Origin: Alligator mississippiensis
Taxonomy: Eukaryota; Chordata; Crocodylia; Alligatoridae
Assembly: GCF_030867095.1 (NCBI RefSeq)
Contig: NC_081828.1
Span: 2,681,001 to 2,745,000 of the forward strand
Direction: 5' to 3'
DNA length: 64,000 nt
Of this stretch, positions 1 to 10,513 are shown one piece after another. Within the stretch, counting starts at the first letter, position 1. The number at the start of each line of letters is the position of its first letter. Made by a program: the position numbers and the translations under genes. The notes below the pieces were generated by a model. The model made no database searches. It worked only from the letters and a program-made list of their open reading frames with translations, and was not told where the DNA came from.

Positions 1-413
1 GCCGAGCCTGTTCCCACCAGCACGGGGGACCTGGGCTTTGGAGCTGCCTTGGCTTCTCCTACCCTCAGGCCCGAGCACCCAGGGCTGAAATACTGGGCCA
101 AAGCAGAGTCTGGTCACAGCGGCCTGACGCAGGCTGGTGTGGGGTGGGACGGAGGGGTCCGTGCCCCCGCAGGACTCAGACTAGACGAGGGGCATGGCTG
201 GACCAGGTGAGACTCTTGGCCCAACCAGCTTTGGACGCCTGCTGCGGTACCCATGCCCACGTGTCTATAGCTTCAAGGGCCAGGCAAGCAGATGGACACG
301 GCGGGGAAACCCAGACCTAGTCAACCGCTGCTACCCCGTTACAGACACCTGGCGCAGCGGGGCAGGATGCAAAGGGGTAAGTCACCTCCTGCCTCCGGCG
401 AGACGCTGCTCAC
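1..413 (-). other. CCDC17 intron to the left edge
   Basis: GC-rich intronic sequence following the GTGAGC donor of CCDC17 exon 11. I found no stretch that continues the family's C-terminal sequence with good splice borders. Confidence 0.5.
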
Positions 414-629
414 CTTGGAACCGGCTGCTTGGTGGCCAGGATCGCCCCGTTGCCTCTCCGCCCATCCGCGAGGTACCGCGGGGCCCGAGCCACGTCGCAA
501 TCGGCGCTGGGGAGAGGGGTTGGCTTGCCCATCTCTTGCCCATCACGGTAAAGCCCGGCCACCAGGCGCACCTGGACGACGGTGGGGTCCAAGCCCAGCA
601 GGAAGTCGTAGAAGATGGCGAAGCCGGCG
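414..629 (-). CDS. CCDC17: CCDC17 exon 11 (last exon found in the window)
   Basis: Acceptor TGCCCCTGCAG and donor GTGAGCAG. Seventy-one full codons beginning AGFAIFYDFLLGLDPTVVQV and ending KQPVP plus two bases. The next exon was not identified in 1-413 and is presumed to lie left of the window. Confidence 0.93.
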
Positions 630-3600
630 CTGCAGGGGCAGGAGGCAGCGTCGTGAGAACGGGGCCAGGCGCGCTGGCGGGAGAGCGTCCGGCTTCAGCG
701 CCGGACGTGGGGGCTGCAAAGGACAGGGCCACGGGACCGCCGGTGACAAAACCCAGGTGGCCTGACGGAGCAGGCGGTGGGAGGCAACTTGCTCGTCACA
801 GCATGGCTAATTAAGCCCCGGGGGGTTAAGCTGGGGGCTCGCTGGGGCCCTGATGCCTGCAGCGGCTGCACTTCCAGGCAGGAGGAGTTTGATTCCTGAC
901 CTCCCAAAGCCGGACAAAGAGGGGAACGGGCACAAGCATGGAAAAGGCACGTACCCAGGGTCATACGGGGCAGGTCCCAGGGCATCCGGCGATTCCAGCC
1001 AGGGTCTGCTGAGCGCTGGGGTCTGAGGTCCCATCGACTCCTGTAACACACGGCGGTTTTGGAGAGGTTACAGCTGGCCCGACGGGGCGCAGCGCTCGCG
1101 GCTCGCTGGGACGAGCGTCTGGGGCCTGCACACAGGATGCCCGCCGAAGCATGTGAAGCCCCGGGCGGGGGTGGAGGATGCTTGCTGGTAGCAGGGCCGC
1201 ATATGGTTTTTGAATGACTCACAGATTTGGACTTGATTTGGCTGAACACGACAAATTTCCCTTAAAACAACAAGTCGTGATGGCCTCCTCTCCTGCCTAA
1301 CACGCCGACGAGGGCTTTGTCAAATTGCGAACAGCGTCAGAAAAATCCCCGGGGGGGGAACGAAGCTGCTGCTGCCCTTCCTCCTTGCCCTCCAGGAGTG
1401 GATCAGTTCAAGAGTGTGATGGAGAGAGGACTCGTCGACCCCATGGCCACAAACTCTCCCTGTCCAGACACCTCCCTCTAACGCGTGGCTGGGCTGGTCC
1501 TCACAAGGCTGATTCTGCCTGGCGCAGGGCTGGCAGCATTTCTTGCATGAAGCTGATGACTTAGACAAGTCCAAAAACTCCCAAAATGCCCCCGAAACGG
1601 GTAACATTTCATTGCAACGTTTCACGCATGGAAGATTGTAATTGGAACCTGATTTTTGGTTTGAAATCTACTCACCAGGACGGGGGGCTCGCGCAGCCCT
1701 GGCAGAGGCAGGGGTGGCGGAGGTGGCAGGGGGGGCGCCACCGGCGGAGGGAGCAGAGGCGGCGACCGCCTGCCACCCCGTCGCGGCTGCATCCTTTCGG
1801 TGTCGCGCCTCAGCATCCCAATCTCGGCCTGCACCTGTGTCATCTCCCTCACGTGTGCCCGCTGCAGCTCTGCCAGCTCCCTGCCCAGCACACCTGGGGG
1901 ACAGGAGCTCGTTAAAGGGTGCGGGAGACTCATTAGCATGCAGATGCACGGCTGGACCGGCGGGATGCGGCGTGCAGCTGCCAGCCACGGGCACTGGGGC
2001 TGCCCTGGGAGTGCAGCAGCGTGGGAGAAGCAGCCAGGAGCGCATGGGCTGCATGGGTTTCCCTCAGCCTGGGATCTAGTCCCAGGTCTTGGGCCTCATC
2101 TCCACTGCCCGCTGCTCTGGGTCTGTAAGACCGGCCAGTGGAAAATGTTCAGGCCACATGGACTCCTGCCAACCAGGGGTCTGTGCAATCGTATTAAGTA
2201 TTGCTGCAGTTGAGGTGCACAACCCTCACCGTGCCAGGGGCTGCACAGGTTTGGCAGGGATCACATCTGGGGACACCCTCATCAGGGGCCGTCAGGGAGG
2301 AGGGAGGGTGAGACCCGGGGAGCAGACGCAGCAGTAGGAGGTTTTATTCCTCTACGAGTTTCCCCGTGGTCTCTGTGCACATTACTGAAGCGCTAGCACT
2401 GATGCATTTCCTGCGTGACACCGATGTCGGTGCCTGAGACGCGCACACTCATCCGGAGCCGGCGAGGGACCGCTCACTTTATTTCACAGGTGGTTACGGA
2501 CGTGTCCGCACCTTGACTGCAGCCAGACAGACGGCAGGAGGCAGAACGAAGTGCCCTGTGCTGCTGGGTCTCAGGCTGCATCTGGGCAGAGGCTGGGGAG
2601 GGCACTGCTGACGGCGGGCACCGGCACCATCCTGGGGGGCTCCAGAGCTGAGCTCAACCCTGAGCCTGCCACGTGCTCCAGCTGGCACACGTGTGCAGTG
2701 GGAAGCAGCATCCCTTGACTACGCTATTCCAGCAGCCACTGCTGCGATTCGGTGAAGGCAACATCCTCCCGCACCGGCCTACAGCCACTGTGATGCTGCT
2801 CGCCTGGGCATCCACTCTGCTTTGACCAGCCTACCCTCATCCGCTCTCCTCTTATCCCTCTGGATCTTCAGCTTGAAGAGCTCGTCCTCCAGCCGCTGGT
2901 TCTGCAGCTCCACGGCCAGCAGCTCCGCGTCCAGGGGCCGGGCGTTGTCGGCGCGGGGCTCTGCAACCACAGCAAGAGGAGACGGAGACGCTTGCAGCTG
3001 TGTGCAAAGGGCTGCACCTGGGGCCGGAGCAGGACAAATACCTGCCCCTGCCAGCATCTGAACTCAGATCCAAGCCCTGGGTTTCAATGAGCTCCAGGGC
3101 AGGCACATGGGGGTGGGACTGGGAAACTTGTGTGTTTTGCAGATGCTCTGGTACATGTCTGTGTTAATGCTGCACTAATCCCAGACCTGGGGGGACTTGG
3201 GGAAAAGCCCCTTCCCCTGTTCCAGACTCACTTTTCTTCTTCTCTCTGCGCTCCGGCTTCCCTGCTGCTGCCTCCAGCACCATTGCTTCCCCCTGCAGAT
3301 CGTACAGCTGAGCCAGGACTGCCGGGTCACTGCCTCCACCCTGGAGATACGCCAAGTGCAGGGCTCTGGGGGCAGGAGACAGGCGTCAGGGCCCTGGCAG
3401 CCTGCATCAGTGAGCCTCTCTCAACTCGGGGGAGAGAAGCAGCTCCAGCCTTAAATGCACTTAAAAACTGGACAGCTGGGTTGCCTCAAGCCCTTTCTAT
3501 CCCCAAGCAGACAGAGGGATGGCAGGTCGGAGAGACGAAGGAGAGCACCAAGCAGACAGGGGAGCTGGAAAGTGGGGAAGTCTCCCCCATACCGAGGTGC

Positions 3601-6600
3601 TGCACCAACCATCGCAGCGGCCCTCGCTGCCTCGTGGGAGGTGCTGGCAGTGGGGCCGGCGCTCACCTTATCTCAGCGGAGAGGGGCCCCGAGGCTGGGG
3701 GCAGCGGGATGAGGCTGAGGGAGACCTGCTCCCTTCTCTTCTCTGCAGCACCGGCCGCGGTTCGGTGGCTGCTTGGCTCCTGCTGGCTTCTGGAAACGAA
3801 CCGAGGAGCAGAGGAGCGTGAGCTCGACCTGGATGTCAGCGACGGCAAAGCCCTGGCAGCAGCTGCACCCTGGGGACCCTGTGGACTTGGCCCTGGCTGG
3901 GCAGAGAGGAACCTGCTGTCCCAGAGCTCACCCCCTTTCCCTGACCCGGGATGCACGTGTGTTTTGAAACGTCCCCATGGACCTTCCCTGCTGCAGGGGT
4001 AAGCATCTCCCGCGCGGCTCCCGGAGACGGCAGCAGCCACTGCGGGCTTCGACCCCAGCCGCACAGCAAAGCCCTGACCTCGTGTCTTCGCCCCCAGTCT
4101 CGTGGCTGGGCTCAGGTCAACACTTCACACAGGGATTCAGGCTGCTGCGTGCTCCCAGGAAGGTCCAGGGGTGGGAGCATGGTGCTTCCCCTCCGCAGCC
4201 GTGCTATGATCTGGAGGCTGGGCCAGGAGGTTCCTGGACCAGAGTCCTGCACGGTTTGCTCCCCAGGGCTGGGGACACGAGGCCAGGAGGCAGGGGGCTT
4301 GACTGCAGTGCCAGCCATGCCCACCTCCCAGCTTCACCTTGCTGCACTGTCCTCCTGCCAGCAAAGGCCCTGCCCTTACAGTAGCAGCAAGAAACTCTCC
4401 TCAGCATCACCTCCTGCCACACCAAGGCATTGAGAGGCTGCAGGGCAGGGCGTGCTCTGGGGCTGCCCTGCCCCATAGCCGTGCTCTGTGGCTCCCATGC
4501 CAGGCCCCAGACCCTGCCTGGACCCTCACCTCGCGCCTGCAGCTTGCAGGAGTCCAATCTGATCCCTCAGGGCATCCAGCGCCAGCTGGTTCTTCCCTTC
4601 CTGGGCTCTCAGCTCCAGCAACAGCTGCTCCACATGAGCGGTGGAGGAGTCCTGGGCAGCCAGGTCCGACAGGCGCCTCTGGATTTCTGCAGGATGCGGG
4701 AACAGCCGCGCTGCCTCAGGCTCACGCGGCCCCGTCTCCCCTCCCTTACTACAGCATCACATCACAGATTCAGCCCCGTCTTCCTGTCCCCGGCTGCACC
4801 AGCGTAAAACCCTGCCGCTCTGAGTCTCCTCTTCCACCTGCCTGGGTCTAGACCCCCTTCCTCTGACCCACCCCAGCAGCAGGGAGAAGGCTTTCACGGC
4901 TAGAGCCTGGCAGGTGAGCAGGTCCCTCCAGGGGCTGGTGGGGACTCCTGCCTGGTTCGCTGCACCCTGCTCGGTGCGATGTGCGGGGTGAGGAGACGCG
5001 TGCGATGGATGCTCTGTGCCCAGCTGCCTCCCTGCACTCGGCACGTGTCCACAGCTCCTACCCTTTCTCTGCTCTTCCAGGCGCTGGTTCCTGGCCTGGA
5101 TGTCCGCCATGTAGTATTCGTGAGAGTCTGCCAGGTCCGCCAGCCGCTGCCTGTACGCCGCGTGCAGGGGGATCCAAGGGCTGGTTTCCTCCTGGAGCAA
5201 AAAAGCAAAGCTCGAAGGAGCGGGGGGCACGACACACTGCGAGCCAACCCGTGTCAGCCCCAGCGTCGAGGATGGCAGAGCAGCAAGGCCGCGGGATCCT
5301 GTGCACCCCACAAGCTCAGCCAGGAAGAGGGGGAGAAAAGTCCCGTCCACCTAACACCCATGCAGCGAGATGGTGACAAGCCTGCAATTCAACACTGGGG
5401 TCCGGGCTCTCTGAGCTCTGCCTCACGGCCGTGCAACAGGGTTGATGGTGTAGTTTTAGTACCAGGTGAGACGGGGGTTTGTTTGGATGGGGCTGGACAA
5501 GATATGACCCCTGCAGCTCTTCCCAGCCCCGCTGCTCCGTGACTCGATGAGACGGCTGCGCTGCTTCAGGGGACGGCGCAGGGCTCGTCCCTTAGGTCGG
5601 GGTGGTGGGTTGGGGGGTCCCAGGCAGCATGGCCAATGCTTGTGGTTTCACTGCAAGTCTCGCAAGCCTCAAGGAAACCCGGCAGGCTGAAGGCCCCTGC
5701 CCCAAACGACAAACACAGCACTTACATTTTCCATTTTGTCTCCTGTTTTTGGGGACCTGCCTTGTAATTTTTTACCTCTTTGGGGCTGACAGCACTGCAG
5801 AGGTAAACCCCCTCCCTCCACCTCCAGTCACCGGTGAGGATTGCACCCAGGACCTCTGCATCTTCTTAGATGCTCAGAGTAAATAAAAGCCTGTGCCAAC
5901 TTGCTCCAAGGCTGCAGCCAGCTCCCTGGCCCCGGGGACCAAGCTAAGGACAGCTAGTGCAGGGACCTCTGCAATGTTTCATAGCTGTTGGAGCTGCAGG
6001 GTCAGCATGACGGGATGTGGGTTAGCGGGTTCCCAGCACCGACGTTACAGGCTGCGCAGCACGAAGCCAAAGGGTGAGCATTGACCCCCACTGGAGCAGG
6101 GCCCAGCTCATCCACACCTCGGAGGGGCTGGTCACCCACGCACACCAACCCGGCCGTCCTTCACGTAGCAGCAGACATGGGATTACTAGTCCCAGGAGCC
6201 AGGCTATGTGCTGGGAGCGCTATCTACTGGCACTTGACCTGCTACCGCGCTGCGTGCACGCGAACAGACTGCGGGTTGCTGCAGACGGGCCCGGGGCTGG
6301 AACCAGTCCTCCTTTCCACACCCAGCTGCCCGGTCCTTTCTCCCCTCTCCCAAATGCAGCCTGTCTGCCAGTTCCCCCTCAGCCCCCGAGTCACGCAGAG
6401 GTTACCTCTGGTTGTAAGAATCGGCGCGTCGGGACGGCGTCCTCCAGAGACATCCGCAGTTTGTGGAACTGGGAAGAGAGAGAACAGGAATCGCAGACAA
6501 TGGGGGTGGAAGGATGCTCGGGAGGTCACATCTAGTCCAACCCCCTGCTCCAAGCAGGACCAGCCCCAACTACATCATCCCAGGCAAGGCTTTGTCTACT

Positions 6601-9600
6601 GGGGTCTTAAAATCCTCCAAGGATGGAGATCCCCCCCACCTCTCTGGGCAACCTGTTCCAGTGCTTTACTACCCTCCTCGTGAGAAAGCTTTTCCCCAAT
6701 ATCCAACCTCAACTTCCCTTGCTGCAGCCCATTGCTCCTTGTCCTGCCATCTGCCCCCACTGAGACCAGCCCAGCTCCATCCTCTTTGCAGCCCCCTGCA
6801 GGGAGGTGAAGGCTGCTATTCAACCCCCTCGGTCTTCTCTTCTGCAGTCTAAATCAGCCCATTTCCCTCAGCCTCTCCTCATCGGTCCTGTCCCCCAGCC
6901 CCTAACCATTTTCATTTCCCTCCACTGGACTCTTTCCATGTGTCCACATCCTTTCTGCAGTGGGGGGCTCACAGCTGGACACAGGACTCGAGAGACAGAG
7001 AAGAGAAAGAAATGGTCGTGCCCCAGCAGCCGGCTCCTCCCTTCAGTATCAGCCCAATTTAAATGCTCAGATGGGGTCATGCTCAGTGATCTGTCCCATC
7101 AGGGGAGGCAGAGCAGACAGGTGCCAGGGGCAGCAAACCCTACCTGCAATCGGGAGGGATTCGCAAGCACCTGCTGGCTCAGGAGGCTCATTAAAAGGGT
7201 GTGACAAATGGTTGAATCATTGTATAAGCAGCCCAGAGAGTGTCTTTTCCTACCCCAAGAAATATCCTGGGCCCACTGTTACATTTGCAACTCACCCCTG
7301 GGTTAGCCCCAGCGTAAAGTGGCCGACAAGCTAGACCACAGCTCTGGATGCTTTTACCCACCCACCCCTTACCCCCCCTCCGCGGCACCATGGTGCATAG
7401 GATTCAGCGGCGTATCTGCAGAGTGGATGAACGGCGCCTACAAGCCCCATGGCCAGATTCATGACAGGCAGGGGTGAGCATCTGAGATGATAGCATGGGT
7501 GGAGGGCAATGCAACTGCTCAGCCAGCCCTTCCCAAACGGCCCCAGCCACGTGGATCGTGTCTTGCATGCATGGGAACGTCACCAGGCACAGCCTGGAGG
7601 GGCCAAAGGGCTACTCTCCTGGTGAATTTGCTCTGCATGCCCACAGCTCCCCCAGCACAATGTCTGCTCTTGGCCCGTACCTCCTCAGCCAGCTTCTGCA
7701 GGGCCTGGCTGTCTGAGATGCTCCCTGGCGGGCCACGGCCTCTGAGAAGGGTCCTCTCACGCTCGCTCAACACATCCTTGTGCTGCTCCTGCTGCACTCC
7801 CCTTGCCCTCAGGTCTCTCAGCTGCGGCTGCTGTCTCAGAGAAGCCATCATGAAAGCAAAGGGGTAGGGCAGAGGTTAGAGACTGACAGAAGGACACACT
7901 CCCGCAGACGGGGCAAGGCATGTGGGTGTATGAAGCTCAAAGCCCCTAGCACAAAAGGACAGGTGTTCCCAGTAGCTTCTCAGGTGCCAGCAGCTCTCAC
8001 GCTCAGACCTCGCATACCCCTGCACAGCTCCACAGGGCGAGCACCGCCACGCCTGCCATGGCAGGGTGCTTCTGCGCCTTAAACCGTACCTGGGCACTTG
8101 AGAAGCTACTGGAGAGTGGGCCAGGATTTCACCCCTGGGGGAGACCTAAGCACAGTTTACAAACAGCTCCTCGAGTTTCCTGGGTGTGCATTTCCAAGGG
8201 GCCTGTGCTGTGCTCTTCCCTACCTGCAGCACAACCCCGGCACTCGCCAGGACCTCGAGCCCAGGGCATAACCAGAATGAAAAGCAAGCCGCTCCCACCC
8301 GGTGAGTGCATCTGTGTGTCCCGGTGATGGACACGTGTCCTCGTGGGCTGGGGCACGAGGGGCAGCAGTGCACTGCTGTGCTCAGGGGAGAGCTCCCTCA
8401 TCGAGGAGTGGCAAGTTAGGGCCACGGGGGACAAGCAGGGCATCTCATCTGACCCCACGGATACCGGATGCAGGCGTTTCGCCCACTTACCACTGTAACG
8501 AGACTAATGACCTGAGCTGGTCCAAAGCGTTTCAGCCTTTAGAAGACTGAACTGAGCGCCGCAGACAGAGACCAGGAGAGCGCAGGGCCCGCGCAGCGCT
8601 GGGGACCGACTACTTGAGAGGTGTCTGGGTGACCGCGGCACACAAACTGCGTCCCCAGCCCCTGTAACCTTCTTCCTAACCCCAAACCTCCAATGCCCCA
8701 GGAGAAGGCACAATAAAATATATTCAAATTAAATAAACCACCAAATCCATTTGTTGAATGGTTCCACACTAGGCAAGATGGCCAGTTGACTACGTATTTT
8801 TGACTGGTCAAAGATTATTAGCAATTTTACAAAAAAGTTACTTTTTTTGTCATTTTCTTCCAGCCCTAATATCTATGAAATCTATGAAATACGACTTTTT
8901 ATTGGTTTTTTGTTTGTTTGTTTTTGTTTTTACACATTTGTAATGGAAAATTTGTGCTTTTTCTGTGTGTTATTTGGGCCTATTAGCAATTCTTTTACAA
9001 TCTCTGAGCGATACTTGACCGGTCAGTTGTCTGAACTTTATTGGACTAGTCGAATACACAATGTTATCCAGTACTTGGATACCGTGCTGATGGGAGTCAG
9101 CCAGCCAGATTAGATTAGATGCATGGGGAACTGAAGACTTTTGGTCCAGTGTTTTGAACACCAGACCAGGGGCCTCCAATGCACGTCTCGGTTATCTGGG
9201 AGGGGAGGTGGCAATTTCATAGTCTACCGACATGCTTACATCGCACCCATGCTGGACTCCGATTTGGTTTAACATCAGCAAAAAGCATCTTTTGCAGTGA
9301 GCCCCCCAAAAGTGACCAGGTGTGACCCTCGGTCCTCTCCGCCCTGGGAAGGCATGGCAGATGCTACAAGTTACTGTCCGCAGCGGGGACACAGATACGT
9401 TATGGGGTCCCTGGGGAGCGGTGTGAATTACTTGGCAGTGGCATTTTCACAGGGCTTTGGGGTGGGAAGCCCCACTGCACTGCAGAATCAGGGCTGTGAG
9501 CGTGCAAAGGAAACGCTTGCACTGGAAGCTCCTGCATCGTCACACCTACCCCAGTGCAGGGCCCAGCCCAGGGTTCAAAGGCTGGCGGGTTGGCAATGAA

Positions 9601-10513
9601 GCATTAGGTGTCCGGGCTGGCTCAGCTGCCTGTTTGCACGCAGCCGCCCGTCTCCTAGTGCCTCGGCGTCCGAGCCATTGGCAAGAGGCCATTTCTGTTG
9701 GGGAGCGAGCGGTTCTTTCCAGGGCAGGTCCGTGCCAGGCTCACGCTCGCTGCCAAGAGCCAGGCGAGGGGAGGAGCAGCCGAGTGTGACGCTGGCACCT
9801 TCCTCCACGTGGGTGGGGAAGCCTGCAATGAGCTGGAGGCAGCCTTCTCCCAGAGCTAGATGCCTCTACAATGGCACTAAGAGTGTATGTGGTCTGTGGT
9901 GAGCTAGGTGCTGTATATTCATTCAGCTAGGGAGACTAGAGGATCGAATGATCTCTTCTGGGCTTAGAGCCTGCCCTAATGAGAAGGGAGATGTGTAGGG
10001 TGGGAGAGAGTGCACTGGAGCAAGGGGTCTCTCTCTATGGGTACACACAACAGGGCTCCAGTGTTAACTGAGGCCTGGAGGCAAAACTGTAGTAGAAATA
10101 CCCACAACATATCCTGCATGGTGCCCTGGGGTCTCAGCTCTCCTGCAGACACACTAGACTGACCGATAGCTGCTTCACTTAAACACCGGGGAGAGAAAGT
10201 CTCTGCTGCAGGCTGGTCCTCCCTGCCCTTCCCACTAAGGGCTGGGGAAATGCCACAGTCGACACCCCCACCAGCCAGCCCTGGACTCGGGAAGGGCTGC
10301 CCTGCCTTTGGTTACCGTGTCGTTGGGTGTCTCCGGCTTTCTTGGCTCCTTCCTGCCCTGGCGTCCCTGCCGCTCGGGGTATCTGGAGTTGGGAACGAGG
10401 GAGTCGCTTGCTGCTCGGCCCCCGATGCAGAACTTCTCCACGTGCTTCTCCAGCAGCGGCCGGGAGCGGAAGCCCATGTCGCAGCTCGGGCAGTGGAAGA
10501 TCCCCACGTCCAT
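414..10513 (-). CDS. CCDC17: CCDC17, coiled-coil domain-containing protein 17 (partial; 3' end beyond the left edge)
   Basis: Eleven exons join in one open frame of about 515 codons: 10513-10316, 7830-7681, 6468-6406, 5191-5062, 4686-4530, 3735-3667, 3365-3232, 2960-2835, 1893-1676, 1040-955 and 629-414. All have AG/GT borders and matching phases. The protein starts with a CX2CX12HX4C zinc-finger-like motif (Cys8, Cys11, His24, Cys29). Coiled-coil segments rich in Leu, Glu, Gln and Arg follow, then a proline-rich linker (PPLLPPPVAPPLPPPPP), the family motif LGPAPYDPG, and a segment containing FAIFYDFLLGLDP. These match what I recall of mammalian CCDC17, which is about 620 residues, so roughly the last 100 residues are missing to the left. 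The ATG at 10513 is chosen because it gives the short N-terminus typical of the family. Molecular function is poorly known. Position next to GPBP1L1 fits amniote synteny. Confidence 0.93.
955..1040 (-). CDS. CCDC17: CCDC17 exon 10
   Basis: Acceptor GTGTGTTACAG and donor GTACGTG. It encodes ESMGPQTPALSRPWLE and the conserved LGPAPYDPG motif. The exon ends two bases into a codon. Confidence 0.92.
1676..1893 (-). CDS. CCDC17: CCDC17 exon 9 (coiled coil and polyproline)
   Basis: Acceptor CTGTCCCCCAG and donor GTGAGTAG. Seventy-two codons: a helix (RELAELQRAHVREMTQVQAE), then a basic stretch and the polyproline block PPLLPPPVAPPLPPPPPLPL. This block is a CCDC17 hallmark as I recall it. Confidence 0.94.
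2835..2960 (-). CDS. CCDC17: CCDC17 exon 8 (coiled coil)
   Basis: Acceptor GTGGTTGCAG and donor GTAGGC. It encodes LDAELLAVELQNQRLEDELF and continues with KLKIQRDKRRADE, a strongly charged heptad helix. Confidence 0.92.
3232..3365 (-). CDS. CCDC17: CCDC17 exon 7
   Basis: Acceptor CTGCCCCCAG and donor GTGAGTC. It encodes ALHLAYLQGGGSDPAVLAQL and a helix with LYDLQGEAMVLEAAAG. This is one of the best-matching family segments. Confidence 0.93.
3667..3735 (-). CDS. CCDC17: CCDC17 exon 6 (acceptor uncertain)
   Basis: The 3' part encodes PPASGPLSAEIR with donor GTGAGC and matches the conserved family motif just before the next helix. The only nearby AG that keeps the frame with exon 5 follows GAGAAGAG at 3736-3737, a weak acceptor. 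The 5' border is therefore tentative. Confidence 0.7.
4530..4686 (-). CDS. CCDC17: CCDC17 exon 5 (coiled coil)
   Basis: Acceptor ATCCTGCAG and donor GTGAGGG. The frame gives EIQRRLSDLAAQDSS and then a regular Leu/Glu/Gln coiled coil ending LLQAAGA. Phases 1 to 2 match the flanking exons. Confidence 0.92.
5062..5191 (-). CDS. CCDC17: CCDC17 exon 4
   Basis: Acceptor TTGCTCCAG and donor GTAGGAG. It encodes 43 codons plus one base, with ETSPWIPLHAAYRQRLADL and a heptad-like helix ending RNQRLEEQRK. Confidence 0.9.
6406..6468 (-). CDS. CCDC17: CCDC17 exon 3
   Basis: A short 21-codon exon encoding FHKLRMSLEDAV and onward. It lies between a strong acceptor (TCTCTCTTCCCAG) and a GTAACC donor, phase 0 on both sides. 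A CR1 element ends immediately upstream of its acceptor. Confidence 0.88.
6485..7005 (-). mobile_element. CR1 LINE, 3' fragment
   Basis: The plus strand shows the antisense of a CR1 3' end: CTAGTCCAACCCCCTGCTCC, then GCTTTTCCCCAATATCCAACC and GTGTCCACATCCTTTCTGCAG. On the minus strand the reading KLRLDIGEKL and VSVGADGRTRSNGLQQGK corresponds to the C-terminal tail of CR1 reverse transcriptase. The copy is 5'-truncated, broken by frameshifts and in the same orientation as CCDC17. Confidence 0.88.
7681..7830 (-). CDS. CCDC17: CCDC17 exon 2
   Basis: Fifty codons in phase 0, between an acceptor ending GAGACAG and a donor GTACGG. The product is charged and predicted helical, ending in QALQKLAEE, which leads into the conserved coiled coil. 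The acceptor choice is moderately certain because the pyrimidine tract is interrupted. Confidence 0.8.
8697..9130. other. AT-rich patch in a GC-rich intron
   Basis: A roughly 430-base AT-rich block lies inside the GC-rich CCDC17 intron 1. It contains two imperfect copies of TATTAGCAATT followed by TTTACAA (near 8816 and 8981) and related GACTGGTCA/GACCGGTCA words. This suggests an old inserted element, but I cannot assign a family. Confidence 0.3.
9915..9975 (+). mobile_element. Possible CR1 3' end remnant
   Basis: GGGAGACTAGAGGATCGAAT followed by GATCTCTTCTGGGCTTAGAG resembles the sense 3' terminus of CR1-type LINEs. It is short and diverged. Confidence 0.35.
10316..10513 (-). CDS. CCDC17: CCDC17 exon 1 (zinc-finger-like N-terminus)
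   Basis: The exon runs from ATG to the donor GTAAC at 10315. It encodes 66 residues, including MDVGIFHCPSCDMGF and LLEKHVEKFC, a C2HC metal-binding pattern. A basic Arg/Lys/Pro-rich stretch follows. It ends in phase 0. Confidence 0.9.

Noticed and set aside
3130..4002. A 290-codon plus-strand open frame
   Set aside because: It is antisense to two well-supported CCDC17 exons in GC-rich DNA. The composition is random and there is no motif.
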